A stretch of 64,000 nt of DNA, from NCBI GenBank assembly GCA_009760885.1, contig CM019693.1, forward strand, positions 43,859,433-43,923,432. Reading direction: 5' to 3'. The DNA is from Achatina immaculata (taxonomy: Eukaryota; Mollusca; Gastropoda; Stylommatophora; Achatinidae). Within the stretch, counting starts at the first letter, position 1; each line of letters starts with the position of its first letter. Of the stretch, positions 44,553 to 54,671 are shown one piece after another. The notes beneath the pieces were generated by a model. That model made no database searches and had not been told where the DNA came from. It saw nothing but the letters and a program-made list of their open reading frames with translations. The translations under genes and the position numbers were made by a program.

Positions 44553-45190
44553 AGAAGTTTTGACCGTCTTCTTCTTATCATTTTAACTAGTTTTTGTTCT
44601 TCTGAAACTCCTCTGGTGAATCTTTTCACTTTTGTTTTCCTGTCTGTCCAGGGTATTTGTTGCATCTTTCGCCAAAACTACATCTCTGATGCTTTCAGTC
44701 CAGGGTATTTGTTGCATCTTTCAGCAAAACCACATCTCTGGTGCTTTTTTTTTCTCTATCATCTTTTTTGTTAATTTTCAAGTTTCACAACCACATAGCA
44801 GTATTGACTCTATGTAGCCTTTTTCTCACTTTTAGGGACATTTTCTTATTTGTTAGTTTTACTTTTCATGTCGTAAAAAAGCTGCCTTTGCCGTACCTAT
44901 TTGTGATTTTATTTAATTTGTGCACCCGTCACCAGCTGTTATTATTGCTACAGAGCAACTGAATTTATTTACTTGTGTCGGTGTCTTCCTGTTTGAAAGG
45001 ATGTTGCACTTTAATTTGTTTGGTCTTTTCGATATAACCGCTGTTCCTGTCTCGTTTCTGTGTGACCTATTTACTACTCTTTTGAATAATCTTGTTTACT
45101 AGTTTCTGCAAAATGCTTTCATTTTCTGCTGTCAGAACGCTGTCATCCGGATATCTCAGGCTGATGATAGTAAACTAGAAGGATTTCCTT
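44553..45190 (-). mobile_element. LINE reverse transcriptase C-terminal fragment
   Basis: The minus strand reads NILSNRKTPTQVNKFSC ... AIITAGDGCTN ... IKSQIGTAKAAFLR ... YIESILLCGCETWKLTKKMI ... KRFTRGVSEEQKLVKMIRRR. The order fits the palm-to-thumb part of a LINE reverse transcriptase. A local CATCTTTCGCCAAAACTACA/CATCTTTCAGCAAAACCACA pair shows a small internal duplication near 44650-44740. Confidence 0.85.
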
Positions 45191-45223
45191 CACATTTTGT
45201 ATTATTTAAATTATTTAACTCGT

Positions 45224-45610
45224 TTATTTTTTAAGAAACATTCTCATAATATCTTCTCGTGACTCAGCCTTGGACATCCTCCATCTTAATTTGAGTCGTG
45301 ACCTGAGCCTCCGAGCTAGGCAGTTACCTTCCAGTATAGTCTTGTCTTGTCTTGTCTCCTTCCTCATATGCCTTTCGGTGTAGAGGAGACAAATAGACGT
45401 CTTGAGAGGGCTCGACGATTTGCTTGATATAATGGGATATTTAATGTTTCTGTAATTTCCTCTCTTTATCTCCTGCATGGGCGGCCTTCTATTACCTACA
45501 TATCTTAGTGTGAATGTTTTCTGTGATATACTGTCTGGTGGTAACTGTGTAACATGGTCAAAGCACTTGACTTGCTGTTTCTGGATATAGTGTAATACCG
45601 GTGTTACTCC
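45224..45610 (-). mobile_element. LINE C-terminal fragment, downstream part (host of the nest)
   Basis: The minus strand reads GVTPVLHYIQKQQVKCFDHV, TQLPPDSISQKTFTLRYVGN, ending KLRWRMSKAES. It continues upstream at 47453-47580 after the nested Rep-A/Rep-B insertions. Confidence 0.88.
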
Positions 45611-45791
45611 GGGGGGTGGGGAAGGGAGAGACACCTGTCTGATGAGGCTGTCAGCGACCCATAGCTGATATGCTAGCGTCAGGGTTAGCAAACCATGGCT
45701 GACCAAGACCCTGTCCCACCTCTCCGTTGGTACCCCTAGGAACAGGCCTAGCCTGGCTAACGGAGCAGGGATCTACATAGTCCCCATAGTG
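45611..45791 (-). mobile_element. Rep-A, left half, split by Rep-B
   Basis: GATGAGGCTGTCAGCGACCC ... GCTAGCGTCAGGGTTAGC ... AACAGGCCTAGCCTGGCTAA reads as the 3' half of Rep-A in reverse. The Rep-A insertion is marked by GGTGTTACTCC at 45600-45610 and 47442-47452. Confidence 0.9.
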
Positions 45792-47256
45792 GTTCTAAGG
45801 ATTGTAAATGCGTCTTAAACAGCCTCTGGCAGTCAAGTCCAGCTCCTGGCCTTCCCGTGGCAGAACTGTTTAAACTGACAGGAGAAGGGGCGAGGGCGAA
45901 TATCTGGCGCCTGAAAACCAGATACTTAGGGTAAATGAGTGGCATGTTTGGTAGCTCATCTGCCGCTGTTGGCGAGATTTTTCAGTTGCCGTGCGTGGAG
46001 AAGTGCTCCTCCTGGCCAATGAAGAAAGGTGCAAATGAAGTTGCCGCGCAGCATCACTGCGGAAAAGGTGGTAGAAAGGATAAAAGCGAAGCAAACAGTC
46101 AAATCACGGCACCTCTGGTCTGGAGGTCGGCCACGTCCTCAGTGCAGTCATATCGGGTGAAATGCATGAACCGGCTTGTCCCAGAGGTTAAGACACTGCT
46201 GGCGAGACTCTTCAAATGCCGCGCGTGGAGTGAAGCTCCTCCCGGTCAAGGAAGAAATGCGGAAAAGAAATAAAGGTTGCTGTGCGTTGCCGATGGGAAA
46301 GGTGGTAGAAAGGATAAAGTGAAGTTTAATCGGTATGTCCAGTAGTATCGCTGCGAGAGCTACACATACCACGGCACCTCTGCTCTAGAGGCCGGCCACG
46401 TCCGAAATACACCTACACTGGTGAAATATGCCTAAACCGGCACACACAAGGGGTGGAACTTGATGGCTAGACATGTCATGCCACCTCCGCTCTAGAGGTC
46501 GGTCACGCCTGATATACACCCATACTGGTGAATTTTGCCTAAACCGGCTCAAATCAGGGGTGAATCTTGAAGGCTACGCATGTCACAGTACCTCTGCTCT
46601 AGAGGTCGGTCACGTCCCAAACACGCCCATACTGGGATAATGCCTAAACCGGCTCAACCCAGGGGTGGAAGTCACTAGTGGCGAGGATTCGTCCTCCTGG
46701 ACAAAAGCTCCATCCTGGTCACAACTAGGAAGGGTAGCGGCCACAACCGCAAAATGCTGAAGTCGGAGACACTGGACCAGGGCAGTCTAGATAGGCAACC
46801 ACCTCTCACCCGGCGGGGATGTTTGCGTATCCTAATCACGCTGAGGTTTTCCGGTGAGAAAGTCCAACTCTGGACTGGATGGGCAACCACCTCTCAGCCG
46901 GCGGTGATACACGGGTATCTCAAAACACGTCGAGGTTTTCCGGTGAGAAGGTCCAACTCTGGCCTGGGTGGGCTACCACCTCTCACCCAGCGGGGATGCA
47001 CTGATATCCTAAACACGTCGAGGTCTTCCAGTGAGAAAGTCTAACCCTAGACTAAACTGGTGCAATGAAAACCACGGTGTCACGCAATCCTGCTTCTGAG
47101 ACCCACCAAGAATACAGGCTAAAGCCCTGCGATACTCTGAACCCCTTGTGGTCCTCTCGTAGATCTCGGGACCTAACGAGGACCACAGGCGTAAATTCAG
47201 TAGGATCACAGTGCGGTTTTGGTGGTAGAAGCGAACGAAGAAGAAGAAGAAGAAGA
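45792..47256 (+). mobile_element. Rep-B retroposon, full length, inside Rep-A
   Basis: 1465 bp. Starts GTTCTAAGGATTGT, the same 5' end as the full-length copy at 52121-53613, and ends GAAGCGAACGAAG(AAG)n. Flanks AGTCCCCATAGTG (45779-45791) and AGTCCCCATGGTG (47257-47269) match at 12 of 13 bases. Order of parts: a 5' unique section with TATCTGGCGCCTGAAAACCA, two roughly 200-250 bp GCGTGGAG/CTCCTCC modules, three 110 bp CTCTAGAG modules, a GTGGCGAGGATTCGTCC block, three 87 bp GGTGAGAAAGTCC modules, a 3' block and the tail. No conserved protein. Confidence 0.93.
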
Positions 47257-47441
47257 AGTCCCCATGGTGGGAGAGTCTGCTAAAGAAACATTGCACACCC
47301 TCTGCTTTTTAGCTATACTCCGGGACTGAAAAAATAGCCAGCATAACTCGTCCCCACGCCGATACGATGCTGTGCCTCAACATCTCTACAGCATCGGCTG
47401 CAAAGAACAACAGCTTGCAGTTACAGGGAGTTCATACAAGT
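47257..47441 (-). mobile_element. Rep-A, right half, split by Rep-B
   Basis: GAGAGTCTGCTAAAGAAACA ... ATACGATGCTGTGCC ... ACAGCATCGGCTGCAAAGAA ... GTTACAGGGAG. The hairpin arms are perfect: 47365-47373 with 47388-47396. Confidence 0.9.
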
Positions 47442-47452
47442 GGTGTTACTCC

Positions 47453-47580
47453 AACCTGTGCCCTGATGGTGTCATTTCTTATTTGGTCTCTTCTTGTCAC
47501 ATTTGGTATTATCCTTAAACATCTCATTTCTGTCCTGTTGATTTTTCTTTTGTTTTTGGCTTTTAGTGTCCATGTTTGAC
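47453..47580 (-). mobile_element. LINE C-terminal fragment, upstream part (host of the nest)
   Basis: The minus strand reads CLRIIPNVTRRDQIRNDTIR and then AQVGVTP, which continues exactly into GVTPVLHYIQ at 45610 once Rep-A is removed. Confidence 0.85.
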
Positions 47581-47639
47581 ATTGACAGCAAATAGTTTTG
47601 AGAAAAATTGTGGTTTACAGTGCTCTTTTGTTTCAGTTG

Positions 47640-47841
47640 TGATGCATTTGTTTTTTATTAAAGGAGTCATTTGTCCACTGATCAGATTTGCTTTATTGCA
47701 TTTGTTTTTCATTAAAGGAGTCATTTGTCCAATGACCTGATTTGCTTTATTGCATTTGTTTTTCATTAAAAGAGTCATTTGTCCAATGACCAGATTTGCT
47801 TTATTGCATTTGTTTTTCATTAAAGGAGTCATTTGTCCAAT
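47640..47841. repeat. 54 bp minisatellite, left part, about 3.7 copies
   Basis: Unit contains CATTTGTTTTTCATTAAAGG and GTCATTTGTCCAATGACC. The array is cut by the LTR element and continues at 51551. The minus-strand reading NKANLVIGQMTPLMKNK is LINE-like. Confidence 0.95.
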
Positions 47842-47880
47842 TGTAGCATAGCCTTGTAAGTAATGATTATAGTTATTATA

Positions 47881-47911
<31 letters not shown>

Positions 47912-49068
47912 GTGACATGATCAGGAATAAAGAATGTATTGGGGGGCAGAGAAGTTATAGTTAGAGGAGCGAGGAACGGATACTCGGTACTTCAAAGACC
48001 TGATCAAAGGTAAAACCGTATCGATAGATCTGATAGATCGTGAGAGTGGTCCGGTTCTAGAGGTGCGACTTCGCGCGCACATGCAGTAGCCCAGGGGGAA
48101 CAATTGACCAGTAGATCAAAGACTGAACAGAGAACGGACTAGGTCCCGAAGCAGGTAACATGAAAGAGATGGTGGACTGTTTAATTGGAGGTAACAATTG
48201 GACAGACGGAGATGAAAGCGACTAACGTGTATAGGGGTGTGGCTCTAGGACGCTAGTTGCGACTGGTTTTGGGCAACAAAGGATGACCCAATGACCGATA
48301 CAACAATTGGAGGCGTGGTCTATGGAACGGAATTTACGAATATAAAAGGAGAGGTAGACAGGTGGAAAAGAGGAGGGCCGGCGGAGAGCAGATAGGGGTT
48401 CTGAAAGAGAGAAGAGACGCAGAGAGGAGGGGAAGAGGCATTCAGCAAGAGAAATGTAGAAGAAAGCGAAGAGGCTAGTTGCGACCGGTTTTGGCGTGGG
48501 CAGAACTTACGAATATAAAGAAGGGAGGAGGATTCAGAAAGGTGTAGCCGGCGGAGAGCAGATAGGGGTTCTGATAGAGGAGGAGGCAGAGAGAGATTTT
48601 GATAGAGGAGGACCAAAAGGTCCTAAACAAGTAGTCTAATAGAAGAACATAACAGATAGAGAAGTAGAGTTAGATTGAACTAGTGTAGCAAGAGATCGTA
48701 CAGTAATTGTTACCAAGAGCTTTTGTATTACTGAATATTGTGAACGCTGCTTAAATACTGCTTGTAGAATTATGAGAATTTTGATATTGTGATTTTGTGA
48801 GATTTCGTGCTACTATGATGAAAATAATGAAATGTGTATAATCTTGCCTATGCCTATTATTACAAGTGAGTTATCAGCTATACGTATTGATCATATTGAT
48901 ATTATTTGTCAAATTAAAATGAATCAGTGAAATGTTCATGAGAAATCCTCTATTGCCATGTATGTGAAACTTCGCCGCGTGATGTACCAAGGTGAGATGT
49001 GATGATAATAGAACATTCAATAATGACAATAATAATGAACAATATAAATGAACTAAAACATTGTTAAA
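47842..49068 (+). repeat. left LTR (1227 bp)
   Basis: Begins TGTAGCATAGCCTTGTAAGT and ends AACATTGTTAAA. It is about 255 bp longer than the right LTR because a segment around 48190-48450 carries an extra module. As a result it has two TATA-like boxes, TATAAAAGG at 48341 and TATAAAG at 48514, each followed by a purine-rich leader. Confidence 0.85.
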
Positions 49069-49069
49069 C

Positions 49070-49082
49070 TGGTGCCCGTGCC
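49070..49082 (+). promoter_or_regulatory. candidate primer-binding site
   Basis: TGGTGCCCGTGCC begins one base after the left LTR. A TGG start, complementary to the CCA end of a tRNA, is the usual form. The priming tRNA is not identified. Confidence 0.6.
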
Positions 49083-50500
49083 TATTCCTGACATTTGGGA
49101 GGAGACGACCTGGCGTATAAGCGGCCACAATGAGAAGTATTGACTACTAGCGATCACGTGCAAGACTGTGTTGAACTGATGTGATTTAGGCGAAGAACAA
49201 TTGTTTATCATAGCTACAATAGATCGTATGCTAAATGATTTTGCTTATTCAGAGCTATGGCCACTTTAAGAAAAACGAGAAATGTATTGAACAGATGAAA
49301 TTTCAGAATAAGAAATATAACAAAGATGAAACGACAGAGTAAAATGATCATTAATATTCTTTTTACTGAGGTGAGGAATCAAGAGGATGTGTGCTTTCTT
49401 TTTATTTACCATAAGGGTTTATTAACTTTACATCTTATAAATGCTGGTAGGTTGACGGGAGCACAATTACGAGGTTGCTACATTTTTTTGGGGATGCAAA
49501 GGTTTCAAACTGATGTACATACAGGTATACATATCTTGAGGATAATGTGACTTAATTTTTTTATGTTTATGAGACGAGACTAATATGGCTCGCATTGATG
49601 ATGTACATTTTTTTGCATTGCTACTAGGGTATTTTTAATGTTGAAATGCTCAGAAATTGAGAGTGTTAGTAGCATAACACTCTATGTATCTTTTGTATGG
49701 TGAATAATAATGTAATATTGCATATTTTTTGTATGATGAATGAAGTGCATATACAATATTTTTTTGAGATATGGAAACAAACTTTTCATTTGTATTAAGA
49801 AGAGTAGGGTGAGATGTTTGGGTGTTGCCCGATTGTTTAGTGGAACCGAGAAGGTTGTGTTGTGTTTATCAATACGAGGATACCCTCACCACTAAAAATG
49901 GTTGGCATAGAGGGATGGAGACCCAAGAGTTATCATGATAGAGGAATACTTGGGGAGTAAAATAATTGAAGTCAGTGGAACAAATTTCGTGAGAATACGA
50001 TGGGAGTATTCTGGTCTTTCAGGAACCAGTACATCACATTTCACACTGAGTATGTATCAGGGAATGTGTATGAGATATCCTATGGTTGCCGCTGATGAGA
50101 AACGGGAGGTTTGTCGACTGAAAATTCATCATAAGGGCAATAAAGTGATTCGTTTTGAGGTTGGGCCTCAAATGTAATGACAAATTATTTTTGGTCATTT
50201 GAAAGAATGTATGTTTTTATTTTTCTTGAGTATGTATGGGAATACACTTTGATGCAGAATATGTATAATCTAAAGAAGAAGAATGAATTTATGTTTTATG
50301 GGCATGTGTAACAAGATGTAACTATTATTTTACATATTTTTCTATGATGGTTCAGAGTTATTGAGAGAATGTAACTACCATGTAATTGCTTAAGGCAGTC
50401 GATATAGCTGACAGTTAACATTCTGACTTAAACAAGGGGAGGTGACCGCAAAGTGATTTTTGTTGGTACTGTGGTCCACATGGAAATATATTTTGGTAGC

Positions 50501-50603
50501 TCATTACTTACAAGGCACTTTGCTAGTTTTTTTTGTGTAGTCATAATGTTAACAATATGACTTAAACGAGGGGAGGTATGTAGCATAGCCTTGTAAGTAA
50601 TGA
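50501..50603. promoter_or_regulatory. 16 bp inverted repeat spanning the PPT and LTR start
   Basis: TCATTACTTACAAGGC (50501-50516) is the exact reverse complement of GCCTTGTAAGTAATGA (50588-50603) inside the start of the right LTR. The polypurine tract lies in the 71-base loop. Confidence 0.7.
50568..50578 (+). promoter_or_regulatory. polypurine tract
   Basis: GAGGGGAGGTA immediately before the TG of the right LTR, the expected place for plus-strand priming. Confidence 0.75.
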
Positions 50604-51550
50604 TTATAGTTATTATAATTATTATTATTATTATATTATTATTAGTGACATGATCAGGAATAAAGAATGTATTGGGGGGCAGAGAAGTTATAGTTAGAGG
50701 AGCGAGGAACGGATACTCGGTACTTCAAAGACCTGATCAAAGGTAAAACCGTATCGATAGATCTGATAGATCGTGAGAGTGGTCCGGTTCTAGAGGTGCG
50801 ACTTCGCGCGCACATGCAGTAGCCCAGGGGGAACAATTGACCAGTAGATCAAAGACTGAACAGAGAACGGACTAGGTCCCGAAGCAGGTAACATGAAAGA
50901 GATGGTGGACTTGTTAATGGGAGGTAACAATTAGACGACGGAGAAGAAAGCGAAGAGGCTAGTTGCGACCGGTTTTGGCGTGGGCAGAACTTACGAATAT
51001 AAAGAAGGGAGGAGGATTCAGAAAGGTGTAGCCGGCGGAGAGCAGATAGGGGTTCTGATAGAGGAGGAGGCAGAGAGAGATTTTGATAGAGGAGGACCAA
51101 AAGGTCCTAAACAAGTAGTCTAATAGAAGAACATAACAGATAGAGAAGTAGAGTTAGATTGAACTAGTGTAGCAAGAGATCGTACAGTAATTGTTACCAA
51201 GAGCTTTTGTATTACTGAATATTGTGAACGCTGCTTAAATACTGCTTGTAGAATTATGAGAATTTTGATATTGTGATTTTGTGAGATTTCGTGCTACTAT
51301 GATGAAAATAATGAAATGTGTATAATCTTGCCTATGCCTATTATTACAAGTGAGTTATCAGCTATACGTATTGATCATATTGATATTATTTGTCAAATTA
51401 AAATGAATCAGTGAAATGTTCATGAGAAATCTTCTATTGCCATGTATGTGAAACTTCGACGCGTGATGTAAAGGTGAGATGTGATGATAATAGAACATTC
51501 AATAATAACAATAATAATGAACAATATAAATGAACTAAAACATTGTTAAA
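50579..51550 (+). repeat. right LTR (972 bp)
   Basis: Near-identical to the left LTR except for the missing module and a few indels or substitutions, for example in the ATT run. One TATA-like box lies near 50998. Confidence 0.88.
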
Positions 51551-51954
51551 CAATGACCAGATTTGCTTTATTGCATTTGTTTTTCATTAAAGGAGTCATT
51601 TGTCCAATGACCAGATTTGCTTTATTGCATTTGTTTTTCATTAAAGGAGTCATTTGTCCAATGACCTGATTTGCTTTATTGCATTTGTTTTTCATTAAAG
51701 GAGTCATTTGTCCAATGACCAGATTTGCTTTATTGCATTTGTTTTTCATTAAAGGAGTCATTTGTCCAATGACCAGATTTGCTTTATTGCATTTGTTTTT
51801 CATTAAAGGAGTCATTTGTCCAATGACCAGATTTGCTTTATTGCATTTGTTTTTCATTAAAGGAGTCATTTGTCCAATGACCAGATTTGCTTTATTGCAT
51901 TTGTTTTTCATTAAAGGAGTCATTTGTCCAATGACCAGATTTGCTTTATTGCAT
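51551..51954. repeat. 54 bp minisatellite, right part, about 7.5 copies
   Basis: Continuation of the array at 47640. On the minus strand it joins the LINE fragment at 51955 in frame: TDTETEN, one stop, CNKANLVIGQMTPLMKNK, so the array monomer is a LINE segment. Confidence 0.95.
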
Positions 51955-52120
51955 CAGTTCTCAGTCTCAGTGTCAGTTGTCTCTGAGGATGATATTATGC
52001 TACCTGGGTATGAGAAACGTTTCTTTTGTTTCAAGGGCTGGTTGTCTAGGAAGATCTTTGTTTGGATTTCTTCTCTCGCTATGGTCATTACTTTTGTTTT
52101 TTCAGCACTGATCTTCATGT
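51955..52120 (-). mobile_element. LINE reverse transcriptase fragment, host of Rep-B
   Basis: The minus strand reads MKISAEKTKVMTIAREEIQT, then FLDNQPLKQKKRFSYPGSII, the segment after the YADD box. Rep-B interrupts it on its upstream side. Confidence 0.85.
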
Positions 52121-53613
52121 TTTCTTCTTCTTCGTTCGCTTCTACCACCAAAACCGCACTGTGATCCTACTGAATTTACGCCTGTGGTCCTCGTTAGGTC
52201 CCGTCGTCTCCTGTGTGGCCCCCGAAAGGACCACACGAGATCCACGAGAGGACCACAGGGGGTTCAGAGTATCGCAGGGCTTTAGCCTATATTCTTGGTG
52301 GGTCTCTGAAGCGGATTGCGTGACACCGTGGTTTTCATTGCACCAGTTTAGTCTAGAGTTGGACTTTCTCACCGGAAGACCTCGACGTGTTTTGGATATC
52401 AGTGCACCCCCGCTGGGTGAGAGGCGGTAGCCCACCCAGGCCAGAGTTGGACTTCTCACCGGAAAACCTCGATGTGTTTTGAGATACCCGTGTATCACCG
52501 CCAGGTGAGAGGTGGTTGCCCATCCAGTCCAGAGTTGGACTTTCTCACAGGAAAACCTCAGCGTGATTAGGATACGCAAACATCCCCGCCGGGTGATAGG
52601 TGGTTGCCTATCTAGACTGCCCTGGTCCAGTGTCTCCGACTTCAGCATTTTGCGGTCGTGGCCACTACCCTTCCTAGTTGTGACCAGGATGGAGCTTTTG
52701 TCCAGGAGGACGAATCCTCGCCACTAGTGACTTCCACCCCTGGGTTGAGCCGGTTTAGGCATATTATCCCAGTATGGGCGTGTTTGGGACGAGACCGACC
52801 TCTAGAGCAGAGGTACTGTGACATGCGTAGCCTTCAAGATTCACCCCTGATGTGAGTCGGTTTAGGCAAAATTCACCAGTATGGGTGTATATCAGGCGTG
52901 ACCGACCTCTAGAGCGGAGGTGGCATGACATGTCTAGCCATCAAGTTTCACCCCTTGTGTGTGCCGGTTTAGGCATATTTCACCAGTGTAGGTGTATTTC
53001 GGACGTGGCCGGCCTCTAGAGCAGAGGTGCCGTGGTATGTGTAGCTCTCGCAGCGATACTACTGGACATATCGATTAAATTTCACTTTATTCTTTCTACC
53101 ACCTTTTCACATCGGCACAGCACAACAACCTCTATTTCTTTTCCGCATTTTCTTCCTTGACCAGGAGGAGCTTCACTCCACGCGCGGCATTCGAAGAGTC
53201 TCGCCAGCAGTGTCTTAACCTCTGGGACAAGCCGGTTCAGGCATTTCACCCGATATGACTGCACTCAGGACGTGGCCGACCTCCAGACCAGAGGTGCCGT
53301 GATTTGACTGTTTGCTTCGCTTTTATCCTTTCTACCACCTTTTCCGCAGTGATGCTGCTCGGCAACCTCATTTGCACCTTTCTTCGTTGGCCGGGAAGGA
53401 CACCGCTCCACGCACGGCAGCTGAAGATCTCGCCAACAGCGGCAGATGAGCTACCAAACGTGCCACTCATCTACCCTAAGTATCTGGTTTTCAGGCGCCA
53501 GATATTCGCCCTCGCCCCTTCTCCTGTCAGTTTAAACAGTTCTGCCACGGGAAGGCCAGGAGCTGGACTTGACTGCCAGAGGCTGTTTGAGACGCAGTAA
53601 CAGTCCTTAGAAC
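52121..53613 (-). mobile_element. Rep-B retroposon, full length, perfect 13 bp TSD
   Basis: 1493 bp. CTGATCTTCATGT is present at 52108-52120 and 53614-53626. In sense (minus) orientation it starts GTTCTAAGGACTGT and ends GAAGCGAACGAAGAAGAAG. It shares all modules with 45792-47256. Antisense and sense frames of 60-170 codons exist but are broken differently in each copy. Confidence 0.95.
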
Positions 53614-53626
53614 CTGATCTTCATGT

Positions 53627-54671
53627 AAGATCTTCCAGTATAGTCATCGTTTCATAATCTACCTACCGTCAACTGCACAGTGTCAGGTCCACCTTGACTT
53701 CAGCTGTTCTGCCATCAGAATGGCATTGGCCGGGCTCTCATCCTTCTGATGATCGTCACGTCTTTTCTGGCAGCAGTGTTGTCCTGTTTTTTGCATTAAG
53801 CTACAATTCCATTTTGCTGTAACAACTTTCTCGTTTCCTTTCAATGATTAAGTCTCTAGTATTTAAGGTCTGTATGTATTGTTTTCATACAGTATTTCTA
53901 TCAATCATTAGATTTCCAGTATTTTAAAGCTGGACATTTGCAGTATCATTATAAACTTGTATTAACAAAAGACCGACCACGTGGTTTCCATACTGAAGGA
54001 AAGGGAAAATGGCGATCGGTCTGACCGGGCTATCTAAATTCAGTTAGGTTTTCTCTTTCAGCGCCTTCCGTTGGTTAAGCGTTTTTGTTTGTTAACTTCA
54101 GTAAAGTGCTGTTTTGTCACCGTTTTATCCAAACGTTTCTAATTAGTTCAGTGTTTTCTGCCTGTGCAATTTAAATATCTTTATGTAGTGTTTCCTGCTA
54201 CGGCTGCGGGACTGACAGCTGGCGCCTCATCTCTAAAATCTGAAGCCTTGGCGCCTAATGTTTTGTTATCGTAGTCATTGTGTCACTTGACAGCAGTGAC
54301 TGAAGAAAAGTTAGTGTAATGACTCAAGACGATTGAAGTTGTAAGATTCAAGCTGAATGAAGTTATATCCGTCACTTGTTAAAGTATGTTGTTTCTTTTT
54401 GTTTTTAAACATGTACTTTCCCCAAAGTCTGTTCTCACATGATGATGTTCCAGCCCTTATTTTATGAAGCTACAGCAAACACAGCCATTCACCTCAACCA
54501 GGTGCTCTAAGAGGGTTTCTTTTAGGTCAGAGCCATCAGAAGACCTGGGGCTTTGATGCTCAGTCTCTGATCTTAAACTTAAGACATAAGTTATTGGTTA
54601 CGATTATTAAATTTCATCTGCAGACTCCGTAGCCTTCATCACAGTCAAGTGACATCATTTGATGTCTTAGG
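53627..54671. other. unassigned stretch
   Basis: The first part may be the upstream continuation of the LINE interrupted by Rep-B, but the peptide is unclear. AAAATGGCGATCGG near 54006 resembles a YY1-type site or an ATG context; its frame stops after 13 codons. No gene called. Confidence 0.4.

Larger units (their letters stand above)
47842..51550 (+). mobile_element. non-autonomous LTR retrotransposon (TRIM/LARD-like)
   Basis: Two direct LTRs bound a 1.5 kb interior. CAAT flanks both sides (47838-47841 and 51551-51554), reconstituting the interrupted array phrase GTCCAATGACCAG, so it is a clean insertion with a 4 bp target duplication. The interior has a primer-binding-site candidate and a polypurine tract in the right places. 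No gag, protease, reverse transcriptase or integrase is seen. Two short open stretches (49326-49550 and 49935-50177) are unrecognised. Mobility must have come from another element. Confidence 0.88.

Noticed and set aside
45792..47256. Rep-B as merely the 5' UTR of the LINE beginning near 62891
   Set aside because: The Rep-B copy there is flanked by its own 12 bp duplication and other copies have independent TSDs in unrelated sites, so it is a separate insertion.
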